Under the pieces are notes generated by a model that saw only the letters and a program-made list of their open reading frames with translations, was not told where the DNA came from and ran no database searches. This document shows, one piece after another, positions 13,763-17,501 of a stretch of 17,501 nt of DNA. This DNA is from Verrucomicrobiales bacterium (GTDB taxonomy: Bacteria > Verrucomicrobiota > Verrucomicrobiia > Limisphaerales > SXQI01), in NCBI GenBank assembly GCA_028293365.1, contig JAQGOX010000150.1, forward strand, positions 1 through 17,501. Reading direction: 5' to 3'. Made by a program: the position numbers and the translations under genes. Every line of letters starts with the position of its first letter. Position 1 is the stretch's first letter.

Positions 13763-15784
13763 TCAATTGTGTGCGGCCGACCGAATCAATTGCTGTTCGA
13801 GCTCACCGGTACTGTGAGGCCGAACCGGACCGCTTGTCAAAACCGCCCCGTCCAGAATTAAAACCGGCCGGCCGTCGCCCAATTCCGTTGCGCCGACGAT
13901 TCCGGGAACCTGGACTAAGGGATCCCTAATCGCGCGCACGACCACCTCACGCTGGCCGTGCACCTGCTCAACCATCAAACCTGAACTCCCTCTTTCGGAC
14001 CGTAAAACTAAAAGGGTCATTCGAGGCCTCGCCGTACCTGGCAAATGAAAGAACGAAGAGAGTCGAATGATGGGAAGCACGCCTGATCGATATGGAACCA
14101 CTTCGACCTGGTTAATTATTTTGATTTGTTCTTCAGTAACCTGAAGGACTTCGGTGACAAAATTCTGGGGAATCGCACACAGTTGACCGGCGGCAGAAAC
14201 AATAAAAGTTTCCGCGATCGCCAGGGTCAATGGAAGACGAAGCGTAAACTGAGTACTGCGTCCATTTTCTGTTTCCAAACTGATACTGCCACCCAGCTCT
14301 CGAACCGTGTCGTTGACGACTGCCATGCCGACACCGCGCCCGGACGCGCGATCCGCGCTGTCCCGGGTCGAAAACCCGGGAGAACAGAGGATCCGCAATA
14401 GGCCAGCTTCATCCAGGGTTTGCGGGATTTGCATTCCAAGGGAGACCGCGCGTTTTAATACTTCATTTCGATCGATACCCCGCCCGTCATCGCGCACCTG
14501 AATTATTACGGAATCACCGCGAGCCGACGCGCTCAAAAGTATGGTCGCTTCGGAAGGCTTCCCCACCGCAATCCGCTCTTCTGCGGTCTCGATGCCATGA
14601 CTGAATGCATTCCGAACCAAATGCAGCAAAGGATCCTTCAAACGTTCAATCAAGTATTTATCAAGCTCGGTTTGCTGCCCCTTTAGCTCAATGCGCGCTT
14701 TTTTGCTCGATTCACGAGCGAGATCCCTCACCACAAATGGCATCCGGGCAAATATTTCGGCGACCGAAACAAGGCGGACGCGCATGATCGCCTCACGCAG
14801 CTCTTTCACCGAACGGCCCAGAGCCAGATTTACTTCCTGAAGAGTGCGAACATCCATCGAAACGGAACGTCTGGCAGATTGGCTGATTTGATCTTCGAAT
14901 CGCGATCGCTGAATGACCAGTTCCCCGGTTATTCGCATCAAATCGTCCAATCGATTGAGGTCCACTCGAACCACATGGGATGGAGCGATGAAAGGACTGT
15001 TATCTTCCGCGCCTTCCATTCGTTTCGTCCCTGGGCCGGCTGTTTTTAAAGGCGCCTGATCCTGGTCCATCAGGTGCACCCTGACCCCATCGCTTTCCCA
15101 AGTCATTATATCTGCAGGGGTCTCGCGCATTGCCACCAGGAAATCGAAAGCAATCTTTCCCTCGCCGAACACGCGGGGCACCGCACTCAGAATCTCGCCA
15201 GCCTTACCCAGGTGAGCTCGCACTGAGGTGACGTTCACCCCGCGTTCATCAAGCTCTTTCGTGGGAACAAACGTGCATTGCCAAACCAGCAATCCTCGCG
15301 ACCGCGCTTCGTCGATTTTGATATTGTGACCAGCATCAACGGAGGAGGAAACCGGTGCAGCTTGAGCAATGACCTTCTTTTCGCAAATTCCGGCAATCTG
15401 TCGTAACAGTGCATCGTGAGCCGGTAGCGGCTGTTGGGCTCGAAAAGCGCTCACGATCTGTTCCAATTTTTGGGTTGCTGCCATCAGCAGATCCAAACCT
15501 TTCGCGCTAATGCTCACCTTGCCCTGCGTCAGGTCTCGAAGAAATTCTTCAGTGGCGTGCGCGAGCTCTTCCGCCGGGCTGAGACCGACAATCGCCGAAA
15601 TACCCTTAAAGGAATGGAAGTTTCGGAACAGCTCCTCGATAACCTTCGAGTCCGCCTGTGCTTTTCCGATCGAATGCTCGAGTGAAATCAGGGCATCGCG
15701 AATGTGCCTCAAATGCTCTTCACATTCGGCGTAAAAATCGTCGAGCAATTCGCGCTGCAATTCAGGTAAAACAATCGAGCTCAA
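13763..15784 (-). CDS. cheA: Chemotaxis histidine kinase CheA
   Basis: The 673-residue protein has the CheA order of domains. An HPt (P1) domain spans about 10-115 with the phosphorylated His57 in NFHSFKG. Residues 165-240 resemble P2 (starting WQCTFVPTKELDERGVNV). P3 dimerisation helices lie at about 268-340. The P4 ATPase spans about 345-515, with N-box HLVRNAFSHGIE, G1 VRDDGRGID and G2 GRGVGMAVV. A CheW-like P5 domain covers about 518-648. The Asp usual in the N-box (NAxDHG) is Ser here. There is no C-terminal receiver. It should phosphorylate CheY, CheB and perhaps the upstream regulator. The start is a TTG that overlaps the upstream stop (TTGA, 15781-15784); no in-frame ATG lies early enough to keep the HPt domain intact. 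cheW follows after one base. Confidence 0.95.
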   Translation of the reverse strand: MSSIVLPELQRELLDDFYAECEEHLRHIRDALISLEHSIGKAQADSKVIEELFRNFHSFKGISAIVGLSPAEELAHATEEFLRDLTQGKVSISAKGLDLLMAATQKLEQIVSAFRAQQPLPAHDALLRQIAGICEKKVIAQAAPVSSSVDAGHNIKIDEARSRGLLVWQCTFVPTKELDERGVNVTSVRAHLGKAGEILSAVPRVFGEGKIAFDFLVAMRETPADIMTWESDGVRVHLMDQDQAPLKTAGPGTKRMEGAEDNSPFIAPSHVVRVDLNRLDDLMRITGELVIQRSRFEDQISQSARRSVSMDVRTLQEVNLALGRSVKELREAIMRVRLVSVAEIFARMPFVVRDLARESSKKARIELKGQQTELDKYLIERLKDPLLHLVRNAFSHGIETAEERIAVGKPSEATILLSASARGDSVIIQVRDDGRGIDRNEVLKRAVSLGMQIPQTLDEAGLLRILCSPGFSTRDSADRASGRGVGMAVVNDTVRELGGSISLETENGRSTQFTLRLPLTLAIAETFIVSAAGQLCAIPQNFVTEVLQVTEEQIKIINQVEVVPYRSGVLPIIRLSSFFHLPGTARPRMTLLVLRSERGSSGLMVEQVHGQREVVVRAIRDPLVQVPGIVGATELGDGRPVLILDGAVLTSGPVRPHSTGELEQQLIRSAAHN

Positions 15785-16230
15785 TAGTTTTTCTCTGTTT
15801 GCGAGCGCTCAGCAACTCGTCCCGAAACACCTATTTTCAAGGTATTCAGAATCGTTTTCAGAGCCTCCGCGCGAATTGGCTTCACAAGATAGTCAAAAGC
15901 GCCCAACTCCATCGCTCGCTTTTTGTCTTCCGTGTGATCCGATCCGCTTAAAACGATCACCGGAGGCAACGACTTAAACTCCTGACCTCGAATCCATGCT
16001 AATACATCAAAACCACTGAGAACAGGCATTTTGAGATCCAGGAAGATCAAATGCGGCAGTTCGAGACTGCTTTTTTTCGCCGCGGCCTTCCCCAGAAAGT
16101 CCACTGCGGCGGCTCCATCGACTGCATGTTCGAGATGGCATTCCGGAAATGTTTTACGAAGAACCCGGCGGAAAAAGAAAGCATCATCCTCTGAATCCTC
16201 CACTAAAAGCAGGCGCGGCGTGTCATTCAC
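15781..16230 (-). CDS. Single-domain response regulator (Rcp1-like), first gene of the chemosensory operon
   Basis: From a GTG at 16230 the protein has 149 residues and is a lone receiver: RLLLVEDSEDDAFFF at the N terminus, the phosphoacceptor Asp66 in LIFLDLKMP, the switch Ser in VIVLSGSD, and Lys-Pro in YLVKPI. The type with SEDDAFFFRRVL resembles Rcp1-like regulators that often serve PAS/GAF or phytochrome-like histidine kinases, so it could be the partner of the kinase at the far end of the operon. This is inference. The frame is open up to an ATG at 16368, but those 46 extra residues look like translated intergenic DNA and would cover the likely promoter zone. Its stop overlaps the cheA start by 4 nt. 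Confidence 0.9.
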   Translation of the reverse strand: MNDTPRLLLVEDSEDDAFFFRRVLRKTFPECHLEHAVDGAAAVDFLGKAAAKKSSLELPHLIFLDLKMPVLSGFDVLAWIRGQEFKSLPPVIVLSGSDHTEDKKRAMELGAFDYLVKPIRAEALKTILNTLKIGVSGRVAERSQTEKNY

Positions 16231-16457
16231 AAAATTTATTCCATGGTAGACGCAACCAATCCTGAAAATGGGTCGATAACTTCTTTGGCTCGCCAAACAA
16301 TAGCGCCAGTATAGTATCGTACAAGCGCTTTCGCGCAAGTAACGCAAGCCAAAATCTTTATCGATCACATGACACCTGGATTTGAACGCGAAATGAGATT
16401 GACCCTCTGACTCAATACGGTACCTTTGATCCCGTCCACCTCCGCCCCAGGAATTTT
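16231..16457. promoter_or_regulatory. Divergent intergenic region between the chemosensory operon and the oxidoreductase gene
   Basis: This 227-nt stretch must hold the promoters of both divergent units. On the - strand TATACT (16308-16313) is a fair -10 box, but the -35 is poor (TTGCGC at 19 nt). On the + strand TTGACC (16399-16404) is a good -35, but the -10 (TACCTT, 16421-16426) is weak. Neither is secure. I see no operator repeat or riboswitch. Confidence 0.4.
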
Positions 16458-17501
16458 ATGGAGAAAAAAAACAAGAATACCTTGGCAGGCCCCGATAGCC
16501 GCCGCCAATTCATTAAAAAATCTGCTGCTGTAACTGCAGTCGCGGCCGTGAGCAACGTTTTAAAAACACCTGTTTACGGACAAAATCAGGCCCCTTCCAC
16601 CGGCAAGGTGATCGGAGCAAATGACCGAATCGTCGTCGCTCACATCGGAACGGGCAGCCAGGGAATGGCCCATGTCCGTTCCCAGCATACCGATGCGACT
16701 GCAAACAACATCGCGCAGGTGGCTGCCTGCGACGTCTATCAAACAGCGCGCAACAACGCCAAAAGTGTTATCGGAGACGGTTGCGAGCTTTATGAGGATT
16801 ATCGCAAGCTTCTCGAGCGAAAAGATATCGATGCCGTGACGATTGCAACGGTCGATCATTGGCACACTCAAATCTCTTTGGATGCCTTGCATTCGGGTAA
16901 ACATGTCTATGTTGAAAAGCCCATGACCCGCTATTTGGGGGAGGCGTTCCAACTTCACGACGCCGTGAAAAGCACCGGCAAAATTCTGCAAGTGGGATCG
17001 CAGGGATGCTCCGATGCGAAGTGGCACAAAGCTGGGGAATTGATTCGTGGTGGAAGAATTGGACCGCTTGTGCTCGGGCAAAGCTCCTACATGCGCAATA
17101 GTCCAAAGGGTGAATGGAATTACACTATTCGGCCCGATGCAACCCCACAAACGATCGATTGGAAAATGTGGATGGGGCCTGTGCATAAGAAAATCGATTT
17201 CAATCCCGATCACTTTTTCCGCTGGCGCAAATATTATCCCTATTGTGCGGGCGTGCTCGGAGACCTGATCCCACATCGTCTTCATCCGCTTATGCTTGCG
17301 ACCGGCAATCCTGAATTCCCAGTTCGCGTTGTCAGCATTGGGTCTCGCAAAATTCAAACGGACAAGAACACACCTGGCACGCCGATAAGGGATGTTGAAG
17401 AAAATATGCAAGTGGTGGCGGAATTTCCCAGCGGCCTCTCGCTCCTGATCATCAGCGGCACCGTAAACGAACAAGGCATCCAGGATATGATACGCGGTCA
17501 T
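16458..17501 (+). CDS. Gfo/Idh/MocA family oxidoreductase with Tat signal, 3' end cut by the window
   Basis: The frame is open from the ATG at 16458 to the last base (348 codons). Family members of this type run to roughly 430-450 residues, so the C terminus is missing. AGGA at 16449-16452 gives good spacing to the start. The N terminus carries a twin-arginine signal, SRRQFIKKSAAV (about 14-25), followed by a hydrophobic Ala/Val stretch, so the folded protein should be exported. A Rossmann NAD(P)-binding domain follows: HIGTGSQG, the segment TVDHWHT, and EKPMT, which holds the Glu-Lys-Pro motif typical of the family. Later RWRKYYPYCAGVLGDLIPHRL matches the C-terminal domain of exported Planctomycete/Verrucomicrobia-type members. 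The substrate is probably a sugar or inositol derivative but cannot be specified. The gene diverges from the chemosensory operon. Confidence 0.93.
   Translation, partial: MEKKNKNTLAGPDSRRQFIKKSAAVTAVAAVSNVLKTPVYGQNQAPSTGKVIGANDRIVVAHIGTGSQGMAHVRSQHTDATANNIAQVAACDVYQTARNNAKSVIGDGCELYEDYRKLLERKDIDAVTIATVDHWHTQISLDALHSGKHVYVEKPMTRYLGEAFQLHDAVKSTGKILQVGSQGCSDAKWHKAGELIRGGRIGPLVLGQSSYMRNSPKGEWNYTIRPDATPQTIDWKMWMGPVHKKIDFNPDHFFRWRKYYPYCAGVLGDLIPHRLHPLMLATGNPEFPVRVVSIGSRKIQTDKNTPGTPIRDVEENMQVVAEFPSGLSLLIISGTVNEQGIQDMIRGH

Noticed and set aside
16321..16340. GCGC-TTTC-GCGC inverted repeat upstream of the regulator gene
   Set aside because: Only four GC pairs with a four-base loop. Too short to call an operator or a terminator.
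16231..16368. N-terminal extension of the Rcp1-like regulator to an ATG at 16368
   Set aside because: The 46 extra residues are not receiver-like and would occupy the region expected to hold the promoter. The GTG at 16230 sits just before the receiver fold.
16560..17501. Open frame of 313 codons on the - strand at the right end
   Set aside because: It is antisense to the Gfo/Idh/MocA oxidoreductase gene, whose + strand translation has clear family motifs. The antisense protein shows no recognisable domain.

Overview
The window looks like chromosomal DNA of a free-living Gram-negative bacterium with many signalling genes. The best guess is Verrucomicrobiota (a soil Pedosphaera/Chthoniobacter-like lineage) or a neighbouring PVC or Acidobacteria-type group. 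This is an inference from a PEP-CTERM exosortase substrate at the left end, a Tat-exported Gfo/Idh/MocA oxidoreductase at the right end, moderate GC content and many starts without a Shine-Dalgarno sequence. I see no tRNA, rRNA, CRISPR array, insertion sequence or phage gene.

Layout. At 1-806 there is a short PEP-CTERM surface protein gene on the + strand with a plausible promoter and a strong hairpin terminator. From 16230 down to 897 almost everything lies on the - strand, in two blocks. Block 1 (16230 to about 6151) is a complete chemosensory operon in the order response regulator, cheA, cheW, a soluble methyl-accepting protein, cheR, cheB, cheY, cheC, and a PAS-GAF histidine kinase. Its genes overlap or lie at most 17 nt apart, and it ends in a clear intrinsic terminator (6151-6183). 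Block 2 (6067 to 897) holds a REC-PAS-PAS-PP2C (RsbU-like) phosphatase, a STAS-domain protein with a large C-terminal region I cannot name, and the permease and ATPase of a TrpXYZ-like ABC importer. No substrate-binding protein lies in the window. At 16458-17501 a Gfo/Idh/MocA oxidoreductase with a twin-arginine signal runs off the right edge. It diverges from the chemosensory operon.

How the genes could work together. The receptor has no transmembrane segment and no input domain, so CheA/CheW should form a cytoplasmic array with it. CheR and CheB set its methylation. CheY and the first-gene response regulator are candidate outputs, and CheC, which has two phosphatase motifs, would reset CheY-P. 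No flagellar or pilus gene is present, so the output (motility, pili or another function) cannot be read from this window. Block 2 looks like one arm of a partner-switching pathway: a phosphatase controlled by phosphorylation and PAS input would act on the STAS serine, and the STAS gene is tightly linked to an importer. No RsbW-like kinase is present.

The most unusual observations are three. The receptor is built almost entirely of 28-residue repeats in both coiled-coil arms. The STAS protein has a C-terminal region of about 300 residues that I cannot assign. The STAS gene lies 4 nt from ABC importer genes that have no binding protein nearby.
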